A DNA stretch of 47,360 nt from positions 1 through 47,360 of the forward strand of contig JAAYCJ010000302.1 in assembly GCA_012729815.1 (NCBI GenBank), read 5' to 3'. The notes beneath the pieces were generated by a model. That model was not told where the DNA came from. It saw nothing but the letters and a program-made list of their open reading frames with translations, and did no database searches. Both the position numbers and the translations under genes were made by a program. This DNA is from Phycisphaerae bacterium. GTDB taxonomy: Bacteria; Planctomycetota; Phycisphaerae; JAAYCJ01. This document shows positions 23,676 through 31,721 of the stretch, piece by piece (the stretch's first letter is position 1; each line of letters begins with the position of its first letter).

Positions 23676-24464
23676 ATGCTCTCGCAGGAAAGCCAGGAAC
23701 AAGTCAGGCGGGTGGTCGAACTGCTGAGGCGGGGGCGTAGCCTGCTGTTTGTCACGGGGGCGGGGCTGTCGGCGGATTCGGGTCTGCCGACGTACCGCGG
23801 GATCGGCGGGCTGTATCAGGAGAAGATGACGGACGAGGGGATTCCGATCGAGGAGGCGCTGTCCGGCTGGATGATGGAGCGGCGGCCGGAGGTGAGCTGG
23901 CGATACATCGCGCAGATCGAGCGGGCGTGCCGCGGGGCGTCGTTTAATCGCGGGCACGAGGTGATCGCGGAGATGGAGGGTCGGTTCGAGCGGGTCTGGG
24001 TGCTGACGCAGAACGTGGACGGGTTTCACCGGGCGGCTGGGTCGCGGAACGTGATCGACATTCACGGCGACGTGCATGGCCTGTGCTGCACCGGCTGCCG
24101 CTACGGGCGGCGGGTGGACGACTACAGCCGGCTTGAGATTCCGCCCCGGTGTCCGGAGTGCGGAGCGATCCTTCGTCCGGACGTGGTGCTGTTCGGGGAG
24201 ATGCTGCCGTACGAGAAGGCCCAGCGGCTTTCGGCGGAGCTGGCCCGCGGGTTCGACGTGGTGTTTTCGGTGGGGACGACGAGCGTGTTTCCGTACATTG
24301 CCGAGCCGGTTCTGGAGGCGGCCCGGCTGGGGGTTCCGAGCGTCGAGATCAATCCCGACGAGACGAGCGTGACGCCGTACGTGGCGATCAAGATCGCAGC
24401 CAGGGCGGCGGAGACGCTGGAGGCGATCTGGAGCGGGTATCGCCGCGTCGATCGGGGCACGTGA
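23676..24464 (+). CDS. Sir2-family NAD-dependent protein deacylase (sirtuin)
   Basis: A 262-aa cytoplasmic enzyme that removes acyl groups from lysines using NAD. Sirtuin motifs appear in order: G-A-G-L-S-A-D-S-G-L-P-T-Y-R-G (NAD binding), T-Q-N-V-D-G-F-H, the catalytic His in I-H-G-D, two C-x2-C zinc pairs (C-T-G-C and C-P-E-C), and the later G-T-T-S segment. The loop after T-Q-N-V-D-G-F-H-R-A-A-G-S is typical of the bacterial class. Its Shine-Dalgarno (GGAA) is weak. It is divergent from the sensor kinase, and its stop is 6 nt from that of the convergent oxidoreductase gene. Substrates are not readable from sequence. Confidence 0.92.
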   Translation: MLSQESQEQVRRVVELLRRGRSLLFVTGAGLSADSGLPTYRGIGGLYQEKMTDEGIPIEEALSGWMMERRPEVSWRYIAQIERACRGASFNRGHEVIAEMEGRFERVWVLTQNVDGFHRAAGSRNVIDIHGDVHGLCCTGCRYGRRVDDYSRLEIPPRCPECGAILRPDVVLFGEMLPYEKAQRLSAELARGFDVVFSVGTTSVFPYIAEPVLEAARLGVPSVEINPDETSVTPYVAIKIAARAAETLEAIWSGYRRVDRGT

Positions 24465-24469
24465 CCGCC

Positions 24470-25603
24470 CTACCGGTTTGGGGTCGGCGTTTCCTGGCGG
24501 GCGAGGCGGGTGGCTTCGAGGGCGGTGGCGAGGGAGGTTCGGCCGTTTTCCTCGGTGATTTTGCGTTGGCGGCTGTGGTCTTTGGTCCAGGCGATCTGGT
24601 CGGCGAAGAGGTTTCGCAGGATCAGGCCGTAGTTGTGCATTTTGAACGTTTCGTCGCCGTAGCGCAGGTCGAGCTGCTGGTAGACGTCGAGCGACTGGTG
24701 GCGGGCTTTGGCGGAGCGTTCGGCGCCGTGGTACCACTGGCGCACGTCGAGGGCGACGCCGGGAAAGAGTTCGCAGAGGTCGCGGGTGCCCTTTTCGTCG
24801 GCGATGGCGTGGATGCGGACGCGGGTGGGGATCCACTCGTGCAGGGTGACGTCGCCGCGTTCGAAGAGGAATCGCATCTCCTGGCGGTCCATGCGGTTGG
24901 GCTGGGTGAACCCATGGTAGTAGTTGACCAGGACGGTCGGGCCGTATCGGACGGTGCATTGGACCTGCTCTTCGACGCCGGTGGTCGGGCGGATGGTCCT
25001 CTGGGCGGCGACCACGTTGCCCTCGCCCAGCCACCCGGCGAACATGTCGAAGAAGTGCACGCCGTGTTCGATGAAGATGCCGCCGCTTTTTTCGGGGTCC
25101 CAGAACCAGTGTTCGGGGGCGAGTCCCTCGTCGGCGGCATAGTTTTCGAAGTAGGCGTGCAGCAGCTCGCCGAGGATTTTTTCGCGGATCAGCGTGCCGA
25201 TCTTTTCGTAGAGCGGGTTGTACCGCTGCATGAGGTTGGCCACGCAGAAGCGGTCCTTTTCCCTGGCCAGGGCGAGCATCTCGTCGGCCTGTTGGAGGTT
25301 CATGGCGAGCGGTTTTTCGACCAGCACGTGCTTGCCGTGGCGGAGGGCGGCGGCGGCCTGCTGGTGGTGCAGGAAGGGCGGCGTGGAGATGTAGATGACG
25401 TCGACGTCGTTCTGAGCGACGAGTTTTTCGACGTCGACAATGTCGGGCACGCCGTAGCGGCGGGCGGCGGCGTAGGCGGCTTCGCGATGGGTGCCGGCCA
25501 TGCCGACCAGCTCCACGTCGGGAATCTGGGTGAAGTGCTGCAGGGCGAAGAGTCCGAATCCCCCGCAGCCGATGACTCCGAGACGAACCTTATCGTCGTT
25601 CAT
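24470..25603 (-). CDS. Gfo/Idh/MocA-family oxidoreductase
   Basis: A 377-aa NAD(P)-dependent dehydrogenase of the glucose-fructose oxidoreductase/inositol dehydrogenase family. It has an N-terminal Rossmann fold with G-V-I-G-C-G-G-F-G and the E-K-P motif in V-L-V-E-K-P-L-A. The C-terminal alpha/beta domain carries the substrate-site H in I-E-H-G-V-H-F-F-D, with Glu where Asp is more common. The family acts on sugars, cyclitols and sugar derivatives; the substrate is unknown. A strong GAGGGGGG precedes the ATG. It lies 31 nt downstream of the second hydC with no terminator visible, so it may be read from the second hydrogenase operon, an unusual place for a sugar dehydrogenase. Confidence 0.88.
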   Translation of the reverse strand: MNDDKVRLGVIGCGGFGLFALQHFTQIPDVELVGMAGTHREAAYAAARRYGVPDIVDVEKLVAQNDVDVIYISTPPFLHHQQAAAALRHGKHVLVEKPLAMNLQQADEMLALAREKDRFCVANLMQRYNPLYEKIGTLIREKILGELLHAYFENYAADEGLAPEHWFWDPEKSGGIFIEHGVHFFDMFAGWLGEGNVVAAQRTIRPTTGVEEQVQCTVRYGPTVLVNYYHGFTQPNRMDRQEMRFLFERGDVTLHEWIPTRVRIHAIADEKGTRDLCELFPGVALDVRQWYHGAERSAKARHQSLDVYQQLDLRYGDETFKMHNYGLILRNLFADQIAWTKDHSRQRKITEENGRTSLATALEATRLARQETPTPNR

Positions 25604-25634
25604 CGTCGTACCCCCCTCTGATATTGTCGGTTGT

Positions 25635-26210
25635 CTAGCGGCCTTTGGGCTCCACCGACTGGCGGTGGACCTGTTTGGCGTAGCGTTCCAGCAGGGCTGG
25701 GACCTGGTCGGGCGTGACCTTGGCGTGGACCTGGTCGTTGATCATGACCACCGGGGCGAGGCCGCAGGTGCCCAGGCAGCGGGTGCCTTCGAGGGTGAAG
25801 AGGCCGTCGGAGGTGGTCTGGCCGAAGTCGATGCCGAGTTCGTCGCGGAGCCGCTGGACGATCTGCTCGGCCCCCTTGACGTAGCAGGCGGTGCCCATGC
25901 ACACGCTGATGACGAACTGGCCCTTGGGCTGGAGGCGGAAGTAGTGGTAGAAGGTGGCGACTCCGGTGACCTTGGCGGCGGGGATCTGCATGAGCTGGGC
26001 GACCGCGTCGAGGTGGCTGGCGCCGAGGTAGCCGAAATGCTCCTGGACCTTGTGCAGGACGGCGATCAGGTGGCTGTCGGGGTGCTCTTTGGCCCGGCAC
26101 TCCTCGATGAACTTGACCACGTGGTCGGGCAGGGCGGCCTTGGCGACCTTCGAGACGCTCTTCCAGTTGTCGGTCTGACTCTTATCTATGGATTTGATGG
26201 GCTGTTTCAT
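25635..26210 (-). CDS. hydC: Hydrogenase [2Fe-2S] subunit HydC (NuoE-like, copy 2)
   Basis: A 191-aa NuoE-like subunit, about 30 residues longer at the N-terminus than copy 1. The [2Fe-2S] ligands are in C-M-G-T-A-C and C-L-G-T-C, followed by G-L-A-P-V-V. It would pass electrons between HydB and HydA in the second hydrogenase. Its ATG overlaps the stop of hydA copy 2 by 4 nt (ATGA), so the two are coupled. The order B-A-C here differs from rex-C-B-A in the first operon, so the two sets are not a simple recent tandem duplication. Confidence 0.95.
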   Translation of the reverse strand: MKQPIKSIDKSQTDNWKSVSKVAKAALPDHVVKFIEECRAKEHPDSHLIAVLHKVQEHFGYLGASHLDAVAQLMQIPAAKVTGVATFYHYFRLQPKGQFVISVCMGTACYVKGAEQIVQRLRDELGIDFGQTTSDGLFTLEGTRCLGTCGLAPVVMINDQVHAKVTPDQVPALLERYAKQVHRQSVEPKGR

Positions 26211-27967
26211 CGTATTCCCCTCGGCAGCACCGGCGCGTAGGCGGTGTGCAGCAGTTCGTGGGCTTTGGGGCTGCCCGGATGGTCCAGGAATTCCTCGTAG
26301 ATACGTTTGACGGCCGGGTTCTCGTGCGACCGGCGGAGCTGCTTGCCCTGGTCGATCGTGTGGAGGGCCTGGCCGCGGCGTCGGAGCAGTTCGGGGTCGA
26401 GAACCTCGAAACCGCGGGGCGGGTAGGGCTGTCCGCCGCCGCCGCTGCAGCCGGAGGGGCAGGCCATGATTTCGATCACGTGGAACTGCTTCTCGCCGGT
26501 GATGACCTTATCGAGCAGCGTTTTGGCGTTGACCAGGCCGTCGGCGACGCCGACATTGAGGGTCCGGCCGTCGATTTCGACGGCGGCTTCGCGAATTCCG
26601 GCGGCCATGCGGACTTCGGTAAAGTCGAGTTTACCGCCGGTCTTGCCGGTGATCTTCTCAGCCGCGGTCCTCAGCGTGGCTTCCATGACGCCGCCGGTGA
26701 CGCCGAAGATGTCGGCGGCGCCGGTGGCAATGCCCAGGGGGTCGTCGAATTGGCCGTCGGGCAGGTCGAGGAAGTCGATGCCGTAGGATTTGATCATCCA
26801 GATCGCCTCGCGGGTGGTGATCACCGCGTCGGTGTACGGAATGCCTTCGCGGAAGAAGTGTTCGGCGCGTCCGGCTTCGAATTTTTTGGCCACGCACGGC
26901 ATCACGGCGACCATGAAGATCTTTTCCGGGTCGATGCCGGCCTTCTGGGCGTAGTAGGTCTTGGCCAGGACCGAGAGCATCATCATCGGCGACTTGCAGC
27001 TCGAGGCGTGCGGGATCAGTTCGGGATAGAACTTTTCCAGGAAGTTGATCCACGCGGGCGAGCAGGAGGTGAACATGGGCAGCGGGCCCTTGCCGTTCAG
27101 ACGGTCGATCAGCTCGTTGGCCTCCTCGACGATGGTCATGTCGGCTCCGAGGTCGGTGTCGAAGACCTTGTCGAACCCGAGGCGGCGCAGGGCGGTGATC
27201 ATCCGGCCGGTGGCCGGCGTGCCCGGTTCGAGGCCGAAGCCTTCGCCGATGGCGGCCCGGATGGAGGGGGCGGTCTGGACCACCACGTGCTTGTCCGGAT
27301 CGGCCAGGGCCTTCCAGACCAGGTCGGTGTGCGACTGTTCGAGGAACGCGGCGACCGGGCAGGCGTTGATGCACTGGCCGCACTGGATGCAGACCGAGTC
27401 GTCCATGTTGGCCTGGTGGGCGGGGCTGACCACGACGTCAAAGCCGCGGTACTGCTGGCCGAGGTTGTAGACACCCTGGACCTCGGCGCAGACGCGGATG
27501 CACCGGCCGCACTTGATGCACTTGTTGGAGTTGCGGATCACCGATCGGCTGGAGTTCTCGAAGGGGAATTCCTTGCGTTCGCCCGCGAAGAGCCGCTCGC
27601 GCACGCCCAGCGAGTAGGCGAGGTTCTGCAGTTCGCAGTGGCCGTCGCGCTCGCAGGTCTGACAGTCCATCGGATGGTTTTCGAGCAGCAGTTCGACGAT
27701 GTCGCGGCGGGCCTGGCGGATTTCGGGGGAGTTGGTCCGCACCTCCATGCCCTCCCAGACCTGGACGGAGCAGGAGGCCATGAAGTAGGGCATCTCCTTG
27801 ACCTCGACGATGCAGACGCGGCACGAGCCGGCGATGCTGAGATTGGGATGGTAGCATAATCGCGGGATGCGGATGCCGAGGGTCTCAGCCGCCTGCATGA
27901 TGGTGGTATGCTCGGGCACGGAAATCGGCGTCTGGTCGATGGTCAGATTGATCATTTGTTGGGCCAT
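26207..27967 (-). CDS. hydA: NAD-linked [FeFe]-hydrogenase catalytic subunit HydA (copy 2)
   Basis: A 586-aa catalytic subunit with the same domain order as copy 1: N-terminal [2Fe-2S], His-Cys [4Fe-4S] (H-P-M-D-C-x2-C-x5-C), two [4Fe-4S] motifs (C-I-K-C-G-R-C and C-I-Q-C-G-Q-C), then the H-cluster domain. The loops are T-S-C302-S-P-A-W, M-P-C358-V-A-K-K and M-A-C503-P-S-G-C507-S-G-G-G-G-Q-P. As in copy 1, Ser replaces the second Cys of T-S-C-C-P; the third loop has P-S-G-C rather than P-G-G-C. AGGTGA is built into the stop region of the preceding hydB, 7 nt upstream. It differs clearly from copy 1 in sequence and probably in partners or electron carriers. Confidence 0.95.
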   Translation of the reverse strand: MAQQMINLTIDQTPISVPEHTTIMQAAETLGIRIPRLCYHPNLSIAGSCRVCIVEVKEMPYFMASCSVQVWEGMEVRTNSPEIRQARRDIVELLLENHPMDCQTCERDGHCELQNLAYSLGVRERLFAGERKEFPFENSSRSVIRNSNKCIKCGRCIRVCAEVQGVYNLGQQYRGFDVVVSPAHQANMDDSVCIQCGQCINACPVAAFLEQSHTDLVWKALADPDKHVVVQTAPSIRAAIGEGFGLEPGTPATGRMITALRRLGFDKVFDTDLGADMTIVEEANELIDRLNGKGPLPMFTSCSPAWINFLEKFYPELIPHASSCKSPMMMLSVLAKTYYAQKAGIDPEKIFMVAVMPCVAKKFEAGRAEHFFREGIPYTDAVITTREAIWMIKSYGIDFLDLPDGQFDDPLGIATGAADIFGVTGGVMEATLRTAAEKITGKTGGKLDFTEVRMAAGIREAAVEIDGRTLNVGVADGLVNAKTLLDKVITGEKQFHVIEIMACPSGCSGGGGQPYPPRGFEVLDPELLRRRGQALHTIDQGKQLRRSHENPAVKRIYEEFLDHPGSPKAHELLHTAYAPVLPRGIR

Positions 27968-27974
27968 GGTTCAC

Positions 27975-30158
27975 CTATGTTCGATCGACCGCGGCGAAGC
28001 GGCAGACCTGGAAGCATCGGCCGCAGTGGATGCAGCGGGCCTGTTCGATGATGTGGGTCTCGCGGGGCTTGCCGATGATGCACTGGACGGGGCAGGCGCG
28101 GGCGCAGGCGGTGCAGCCGACGCATTTTTCGGCGCTGATCTCGTAGTGGGTCAGCGCGGTGCAGCGGTGGGCCGGGCAGCGTTTTTCGACCACGTGGGCC
28201 ATGTACTCGTCGCGGAAGTGCGTGAGGGTCGAGAGCACCGGGTTGGCGGCGGCCCGTCCCAGTCCGCACAGCGACGATCGGCGCATCAGGCGGCCGAGGC
28301 GTTCGAGGTTGTCCAGATCGGCCAGTTCACCCTTGCCGGCGGTGATCCGTTCGAGGATTTCGAGCATGCGCTTGGTGCCTTCGCGGCAGGGCGTGCACTT
28401 GCCGCAGGATTCATCCTGCGAGAACTGCATGTAGAACCGGGCGATATCGACCATGCAGTCGCTTTCGTCCATCACGATCATCCCGCCGGAGCCCATGATC
28501 GACCCGGCGGCGGTGAGGGTGTCGTAGTCGACCGGGGTATCGATCCACTTGGCGGGGATGCAGCCGCCGGCGGGCCCGCCGGTCTGAACGGCTTTGAGTT
28601 GACGGCCGTCGGGCACGCCGCCGCCGATGTCGAAGACGATCTCGCGGAGGGTGGTGCCCATGGGCACTTCGACCAGTCCGGTGTGGTTGACCTTGCCGGC
28701 GAGGGCGAAGACCTTGGTCCCGCCGCTTTTGTCCGTGCCGATCTGGCGGAACCAGTCGGGACCGTAGTGGAGGACGGCGGGCACGTTGGCCCAGGTTTCG
28801 ACGTTGTTGATGACGGTGGGTTTGCCCCACAGGCCGCTCTGGGTCGGATAGGGCGGGCGGATTCGCGGCTGGCCCCGCGCCCCTTCGATGGAGTTGATCA
28901 GCGCGGTCTCCTCGCCGCAGACGAACGCGCCGGCGCCCAGGCGGATCTCGAGGTCGAAGTCAAAGCCGGAGCCCAGGATGTCGTCGCCGAGCACGCCATG
29001 TTCGCGGGCGAGGGCGAGGGCCGTCTCGACCCGTTTGATCGCCATCGGGTACTCAGCCCGGATGTAGAGGAAGCCGCGATGGGCCCCTACCGCGAACGCC
29101 CCGATGATCATGCCTTCGATGACGGAGAACGGGTCGCCCTCGAGCATATCGCGGTCCATAAAGGCGCCGGGGTCGCCCTCATCGGCGTTGCAGATGATGT
29201 AGCGGACGGGCTCGGTGCTCTTGATGCAGTCGGCCCATTTTTTGCCGGTCGGGTATCCGGCTCCGCCGCGGCCGCGGAGTTTGGAGCGGGTGATCCGCTC
29301 GATCACGTCGGCCGGTTCGTTCTTGTCCAGGGCGCGGGCGAGGGCTTCGAAGCCGTTGTAGTGGACGTATTCGTGGATGTTCTCCGGGTCGATGATGCCG
29401 CTGTTGCGCAGGGCGATTCGGCTTTGGCGGCTGAAGAACGAGACGTCGCCGTAGAGTTCGAAGAACCGCTGGCTGATCGGCTGCTCCTGGACCTTCAGGC
29501 GTTCGACGATCTGGCCGTTTTTGACGTGCTGTTCGACGATTTCGTCGAGATCCTGTTCGGAGGAGACGCGGTAGATGACCTTGCTCGGGCGGACCAGGAC
29601 GTGGGTGGCCTTGCCGACGGCTTCGTCGCGGCAGAGGCCGAAGCAGTTGGCCGTGCTGACCACGGCGCGGCCTTCGTCGACACCGGCCGCATCGAGTTTC
29701 TGTTTGAAGATGGCCCGGAAGTCCTTGTCGAGGAGCTTGCCGCACCGCGTACCGTAGCAGAACAGGAATTCGTACTGGCGGAAGGGTTCGACGCCGCCGT
29801 CAAGCACCAGGTCGGCCACCGGTTGGCCGCCGAGGACGTGTTGGGTGAAGATCTGGTGGACGGCTTCGCGATCGACGTTCTGGTATTTGGTCGGGAGTTT
29901 ACCGGGGACCAGGACATCGACGATGGGTTCGCGGCTGCAGCGGCCGGTGCATCCGACCCGCCGCAGGACCACGTTATCGCGGCCGGAGGCCTCGATGTGC
30001 TTGCGGAACTCGTCGCGGACGTCGTTGGCCCCCGCGGCGTTCTCGCACGTGGCCGATCCGATCTGGATTCGGATCTTCTCCTGCTCCTTGCGCTGGGCGA
30101 GGTAGTCCTTGGCCTGCTGGCGGAGCCTGCGGTAGTTCTCCATCACGGTTGATGCCAT
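27975..30158 (-). CDS. hydB: Hydrogenase NADH/flavin subunit HydB with two thioredoxin-like ferredoxin domains (copy 2)
   Basis: A 727-aa subunit. A first thioredoxin-like [2Fe-2S] domain has C38, C70 and C74. A second, complete one follows with C134-x4-C139 and C172-x3-C176. Then comes the NuoF-like FMN/NADH core (R-G-R-G-G-A-G-Y-P-T-G, N-A-D-E-G-D-P-G-A-F, G-A-F-V-C-G-E-E-T-A), an SLBB segment (G-G-P-A-G-G-C), the E-S-C-G-K-C-x2-C cluster and a C-terminal 2x[4Fe-4S] ferredoxin (C-V-G-C-T-A-C, C-I-H-C-G-R-C). It oxidises or reduces NAD(P)H and feeds HydA. Ordinary HydB has one N-terminal ferredoxin domain; the tandem pair is unusual. The start is the ATG at 30158 with GGTGGGA upstream; an earlier in-frame ATG has no support. 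Confidence 0.93.
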   Translation of the reverse strand: MASTVMENYRRLRQQAKDYLAQRKEQEKIRIQIGSATCENAAGANDVRDEFRKHIEASGRDNVVLRRVGCTGRCSREPIVDVLVPGKLPTKYQNVDREAVHQIFTQHVLGGQPVADLVLDGGVEPFRQYEFLFCYGTRCGKLLDKDFRAIFKQKLDAAGVDEGRAVVSTANCFGLCRDEAVGKATHVLVRPSKVIYRVSSEQDLDEIVEQHVKNGQIVERLKVQEQPISQRFFELYGDVSFFSRQSRIALRNSGIIDPENIHEYVHYNGFEALARALDKNEPADVIERITRSKLRGRGGAGYPTGKKWADCIKSTEPVRYIICNADEGDPGAFMDRDMLEGDPFSVIEGMIIGAFAVGAHRGFLYIRAEYPMAIKRVETALALAREHGVLGDDILGSGFDFDLEIRLGAGAFVCGEETALINSIEGARGQPRIRPPYPTQSGLWGKPTVINNVETWANVPAVLHYGPDWFRQIGTDKSGGTKVFALAGKVNHTGLVEVPMGTTLREIVFDIGGGVPDGRQLKAVQTGGPAGGCIPAKWIDTPVDYDTLTAAGSIMGSGGMIVMDESDCMVDIARFYMQFSQDESCGKCTPCREGTKRMLEILERITAGKGELADLDNLERLGRLMRRSSLCGLGRAAANPVLSTLTHFRDEYMAHVVEKRCPAHRCTALTHYEISAEKCVGCTACARACPVQCIIGKPRETHIIEQARCIHCGRCFQVCRFAAVDRT

Positions 30159-30279
30159 ATCAATCCCACCAATTGAGACATTGGGGAGCACCCCCTGCTG
30201 AGCCCTCATGATTACGGATTGATGGGGCCTTTTCAACGAAAAAATCGCCTCACGGCGGCTTGAGAACGGTGTCGGCGGT

Positions 30280-30307
30280 TTGACAGGCCGATGCGGGCGC
30301 ATATGCT
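30280..30307 (+). promoter_or_regulatory. Possible upstream promoter of the aminotransferase gene
   Basis: Perfect TTGACA at 30280-30285 and TATGCT at 30302-30307 with a 16-nt spacer. It lies about 170 nt from the gene. Confidence 0.4.
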
Positions 30308-30377
30308 CAGGCAGCGGATTGGGGATTTCGGCTTCAGTAGGGGTTGGCCGACAGAGGCCGGAGTCATTTCATGCCCG

Positions 30378-30406
30378 TTGACGGGTTGGGCGGTGGGCGT
30401 TAGACT
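30378..30406 (+). promoter_or_regulatory. Promoter of the aminotransferase gene
   Basis: TTGACG at 30378-30383 and TAGACT at 30401-30406 with a 17-nt spacer, about 70 nt before the ATG. The inverted repeat CCCGT-TG-ACGGG spans the -35 and could be an operator. Confidence 0.5.
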
Positions 30407-30476
30407 TTGGGCTGCCGATTGTCGTGACGGCGCGGTTCGCACCAGATACAGTGGCTGTTCTTAAGGAGATATGACC

Positions 30477-31613
30477 ATGGCCAAGGTGAGGCTATACACG
30501 CCGGGTCCGACCCCGGTTCCGGAGCAGGTTCAACTGGAGATCGCCCAGCCGATGATCCACCATCGGACCAAGGAGTACCAGAATCTATTGGCGGAGGCGA
30601 CGAAGGGGTTGCAGTACCTGTTTCGGACGCAGAATGACGTGCTGACGTTCACCTCGAGCGGCACCGGGGCGATGGAAGGGGCGATCGTCTGCTGCGCCCA
30701 GCCTGGCAAGAAGGCCCTGGTGGCCCGCGGCGGGAAGTTCGGCGAGCGGTGGGGCGAGGTGTGCGAGGCTTTCGGCATCGACTACGTCGCCGTCGACGTC
30801 GAATGGGGCCACGGCGTGGACCCGAAGGTGATCGAAAAGCACCTGAGCCAGGACAAGGACATCAACATGGTCATCGCGGTCCACTCCGAGACCTCGACGG
30901 CGGCGGGCAGCGATATCGAAGCCATCGCCAAGGTGGTGGCCAAGACGCCGGCGCTGTTCATGGTCGATGCGATCAGTTCGGCTGGGGCGATGCCGATCAA
31001 GGTGGACGAGTGGGGAATCGACATCGTGGTGACCGGTTCGCAGAAGGCGTTGATGCTGCCGCCGGGATTGGCGTTCGCGTCGGTCTCGGAGAAGGCCTGG
31101 AAGGTGATCGAGTCGAACAAGCCGAAGGCGTTCTACTTTGACTACCGGGCGTACCGCAAGGCCCTCAAGAAGAACGATGCGCCGTACACGCCGGCCCTGA
31201 CGCTGGTCCGCGGGCTGCACAAGTCGCTGCAGATGATCCAGGAGGCGGGGATCGAGAACGTCTGGAAACGCTGCGCGACGCTGGCGGAGGCGTGCCGTCA
31301 GGCGTTCGTGGCGATGAACCTGAAGATTTACGCCGCTGATCCGGCCGACGCGGTCACCGGCGTGTGGCTGCCCGAGGGCGTGGATGAGAGCGCCTTCCGC
31401 AAGACCCTGCAGAAGGAGTACGGCGTGAACGTGGCGGGCGGGCAAGCGGAACTGTCGGGCAAGATTTTCCGCATGACGCACATGGGCTACGTGGACTCGG
31501 TCGATACGATGGGCGCATTGGCGGCGATCGAGGCGGTGCTGCTGCGGATGGGCCACAAGCTGACGCCCGGGGCGGGTCTGACGGCCGCCCAGAAGGTGCT
31601 GACCGCGAGCTAG
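30477..31613 (+). CDS. Class V aminotransferase (alanine/serine-glyoxylate or serine-pyruvate type)
   Basis: A 378-aa PLP enzyme of the small-chain aminotransferase family that includes serine-pyruvate and alanine-glyoxylate transaminases. It opens with Y-T-P-G-P-T-P-V-P, has H-R-T-K-E-Y and S-G-T-G-A-M-E, the PLP-binding D-A-I-S-S, and the Schiff-base Lys190 in G-S-Q-K-A-L-M. It would use amino acids such as serine or alanine with an oxo-acid acceptor in the cytoplasm. Two ATGs lie close together. The second (30477) sits 8 nt after AAGGAG, whereas the first (30471) is too close, so I chose 30477. The gene is monocistronic, with its own promoter and a rho-independent terminator at 31648-31674. 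Confidence 0.88.
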   Translation: MAKVRLYTPGPTPVPEQVQLEIAQPMIHHRTKEYQNLLAEATKGLQYLFRTQNDVLTFTSSGTGAMEGAIVCCAQPGKKALVARGGKFGERWGEVCEAFGIDYVAVDVEWGHGVDPKVIEKHLSQDKDINMVIAVHSETSTAAGSDIEAIAKVVAKTPALFMVDAISSAGAMPIKVDEWGIDIVVTGSQKALMLPPGLAFASVSEKAWKVIESNKPKAFYFDYRAYRKALKKNDAPYTPALTLVRGLHKSLQMIQEAGIENVWKRCATLAEACRQAFVAMNLKIYAADPADAVTGVWLPEGVDESAFRKTLQKEYGVNVAGGQAELSGKIFRMTHMGYVDSVDTMGALAAIEAVLLRMGHKLTPGAGLTAAQKVLTAS

Positions 31614-31647
31614 GCGGCCTGATCCCGATCAAGGGTCCGATAAGAAC

Positions 31648-31674
31648 GGCCCCGTCCTTGTGGCGGGGCCTTTT
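31648..31674 (+). terminator. Rho-independent terminator of the aminotransferase gene
   Basis: GGCCCCG pairs with CGGGGCC (7 bp) around a 9-nt loop, followed by TTTT, 34 nt after the stop codon. Confidence 0.8.
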
Positions 31675-31686
31675 GCTGCGCCGGTT

Positions 31687-31715
31687 TTGCCGGCCGGGCG
31701 GTTGTATCGTAGATT
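31687..31715 (+). promoter_or_regulatory. Promoter of the candidate structured RNA
   Basis: TTGCCG at 31687-31692 and TAGATT at 31710-31715 are spaced by 17 nt, directly after the aminotransferase terminator and before a gene-free, structured stretch. The expected start is about 31722. Confidence 0.5.
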
Positions 31716-31721
31716 TATTAC

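Larger units (their letters stand above)
30159..30476. other. Divergent intergenic region between hydB copy 2 and the aminotransferase gene
   Basis: About 318 nt without a gene. Two sigma-70-like promoters read right (30280-30307 and 30378-30406). On the minus strand a TTGAAA (30230-30240 area) with a poor -10 could serve hydB. No Rex-like TTGTGA/TCACAA pair was seen, unlike the first hydrogenase operon. CCCGT-TG-ACGGG, a short inverted repeat, overlaps the -35 of the second promoter. Confidence 0.5.

Noticed and set aside
23505-25034. 1.5-kb upstream extension of the Cache sensor kinase frame
   Set aside because: The extension is antisense to the sirtuin and part of the oxidoreductase locus and is Arg/Pro/His-rich. 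GGGAGG and a signal-anchor helix place the start at 23504.
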